A stretch of 64,000 nucleotides of DNA, taken from contig NC_010505.1 in NCBI RefSeq assembly GCF_000019725.1, positions 5,254,001 through 5,318,000 of the forward strand. The letters are read 5' to 3'. Below, piece after piece: positions 63,239 through 64,000 of this stretch (positions are counted from its first letter, which is position 1; every line of letters begins with the position of its first letter). This stretch comes from Methylobacterium radiotolerans JCM 2831 (GTDB lineage: Bacteria; Pseudomonadota; Alphaproteobacteria; Rhizobiales; Beijerinckiaceae). The notes beneath the pieces were generated by a model. It was not told where the DNA came from. It saw only the letters and a list, made by a program, of their open reading frames with translations, and did not search any database. Both the position numbers and the translations under genes were made by a program.

Positions 63239-63268
63239 CTGTTCCTCTTCGCATTAGAACAGGAACAG
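63239..63268 (+). promoter_or_regulatory. Inverted repeat in the fdsG leader
   Basis: CTGTTCCT (63239-63246) and AGGAACAG (63261-63268) form an 8-bp inverted repeat 14 bases apart, ending 15 bases before the ATG, close to the ribosome-binding site. It may control translation or bind a regulator. Confidence 0.35.
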
Positions 63269-63283
63269 ACTGGGCTGGAAACC

Positions 63284-63757
63284 ATGGCGCGTCACGAGCC
63301 CTGGAGCGCGGAGCGCGCGTCCGGGATCATCGCCGAGCACACCCATCTCGAAGGGGCCACGCTGCCGATCCTGCACGCGCTGCAGGAAACCTTCGGCTAC
63401 GTGGATTCCGGCGCCGTGCCGCTGATCGCGGACGCGCTGAACCTGTCGCGCGCCGAGGTGCATGGCTGCATCACCTTCTACCACGACTTCCGCGCCCACC
63501 CCGCCGGCCGCCACGAGGTGAAGCTGTGCCGGGCCGAGGCCTGCCAGGCCATGGGCTCCGACAAGCTGCACCGCGAGATCCTCGGCCGCCTCGGCTGCGG
63601 ATGGCACGAGACCACCGCCGACGGCAGCGCCACGGTCGAGCCGGTCTACTGCCTCGGCCTCTGCGCCAACGGTCCCGCCGCGCTGGTGGACGGTGAGCCG
63701 GTCGCGCACCTGACCGCCGACGCCCTCGAAGCTGCCCTGACGGAGGTGCGCCAGTGA
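63284..63757 (+). CDS. fdsG: NAD-dependent formate dehydrogenase gamma subunit (FdsG, NuoE-like)
   Basis: 157 residues. The NuoE-like [2Fe-2S] ligands are Cys82 and Cys87 (LCRAEACQAM) and Cys123 and Cys127 (YCLGLCANGP). HALQETFGYVDSGAVPLIAD is the usual helical start of the family. In soluble Mo/W formate dehydrogenases FdsG passes electrons between FdsA clusters and FdsB; Methylobacterium uses such an enzyme for the last step of methanol oxidation to CO2. Its TGA overlaps the fdsB GTG start (GTGA). Confidence 0.93.
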   Translation: MARHEPWSAERASGIIAEHTHLEGATLPILHALQETFGYVDSGAVPLIADALNLSRAEVHGCITFYHDFRAHPAGRHEVKLCRAEACQAMGSDKLHREILGRLGCGWHETTADGSATVEPVYCLGLCANGPAALVDGEPVAHLTADALEAALTEVRQ

Positions 63758-64000
63758 GCGTGACCCTCTACGTTCCGCGCGACGCCGTCGCCCTCGGCCT
63801 CGGCGCCAACAAGGTCGCCCGCGCCCTGTTCGCGGGCGCCGAGCGCCGCGGCCTCGACGTCACCATCGTCCGCACCGGCTCCCGCGGCCTGTTCTGGCTG
63901 GAGCCGATGGTCGAAATCGGCACTCCCGAGGGGCGCGTCGCCTACGGACCGGTGACGGTCAAGGATGTCGATGCCCTGCTGGATGCCGGCCTGACCACGG
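63754..64000 (+). CDS. fdsB: NAD-dependent formate dehydrogenase beta subunit (FdsB), N-terminal part
   Basis: 82 codons visible, running off the right edge. The opening VTLYVPRDAVALGLGANKVA plus RTGSRGLFWLEPMVEI is the thioredoxin-like (NuoE-type) N-terminal domain of FdsB; the NuoF-like part with FMN, NAD and [4Fe-4S] sites should follow outside the window. GTG start in the fdsG stop. Confidence 0.9.
   Translation, partial: MSVTLYVPRDAVALGLGANKVARALFAGAERRGLDVTIVRTGSRGLFWLEPMVEIGTPEGRVAYGPVTVKDVDALLDAGLTT

Larger units (their letters stand above)
62885..63283. other. 399-bp leader before the formate dehydrogenase operon
   Basis: Begins with a perfect-armed palindromic repeat (62917-63008), then an AT-richer stretch (about 63030-63150) likely to contain the operon promoter. 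Two further inverted repeats lie close to the fdsG start (63183-63201 and 63239-63268). No gene was recognised here. Confidence 0.5.

Overview
The window is GC-rich chromosomal DNA that most resembles Methylobacterium/Methylorubrum (Alphaproteobacteria, Hyphomicrobiales). The pointers are an fdsGB-type NAD-dependent formate dehydrogenase at the right edge, an alphaproteobacterial Porin_2 porin, a DUF6456 protein, a textbook EcfG (general stress response) promoter and a Rhodobacter-type gene transfer agent (GTA) cluster. The genus is inferred from gene content, not from a search. No rRNA, tRNA or CRISPR array was seen.

Layout. 1-3.2 kb: end of a probable ring-cleaving dioxygenase, then an MhqD-like hydrolase, a DoxX protein, a chloroperoxidase-like hydrolase and a Gfo/Idh/MocA oxidoreductase. 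3.2-5.5 kb: an AT-richer island with a proline-rich peptide, a divergent trypsin-like protease and a decayed IS5-family transposase, closed by a palindromic repeat. 5.6-8 kb (minus): the overlapping unit argJ-SIMPL-NUDIX. 8.2-29.4 kb: housekeeping genes, namely a degenerate receiver, a chemoreceptor, TetR, proC-ybjN, ubiK, a Met/Arg/His-repeat peptide, phoH, a UvrD helicase, AsmA, oligopeptidase B, a porin, DUF6456, sufE and an EcfG-promoted HWE kinase.

30.1-49.7 kb (with accessory genes to 53.4 kb): a GTA cluster in the canonical RcGTA order (small and large terminase, portal, prohead protease, capsid, connector, head closure, DUF3168, tail tube, two tail chaperones, tape measure, DUF2460, DUF2163, NlpC/P60, megatron). 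It is followed by a DUF2793 fibre-like protein, a GDSL hydrolase, a tail-tip lysozyme and three small membrane-associated proteins. Minus-strand genes break the plus-strand cluster in three places: an unknown secreted protein, a Dps plus two trypsin-like proteases, and a TauD/TfdA dioxygenase. The second tail chaperone has no ATG, GTG or TTG start and lies in the -1 frame behind a canonical slippery heptamer, so it is probably made by programmed frameshifting.

53.6-62.9 kb: a PepSY-like protein, an OmpR/PhoP-type regulator, a PrpF isomerase and a histidine kinase, followed by the cytochrome c maturation genes ccmI-ccmE-ccmF-ccmH and a GST. 63.3-64 kb: start of the formate dehydrogenase operon. 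A roughly 90-bp imperfect palindrome family occurs at least three and a half times, at 3.3, 5.5, 43.5 and 62.9 kb.
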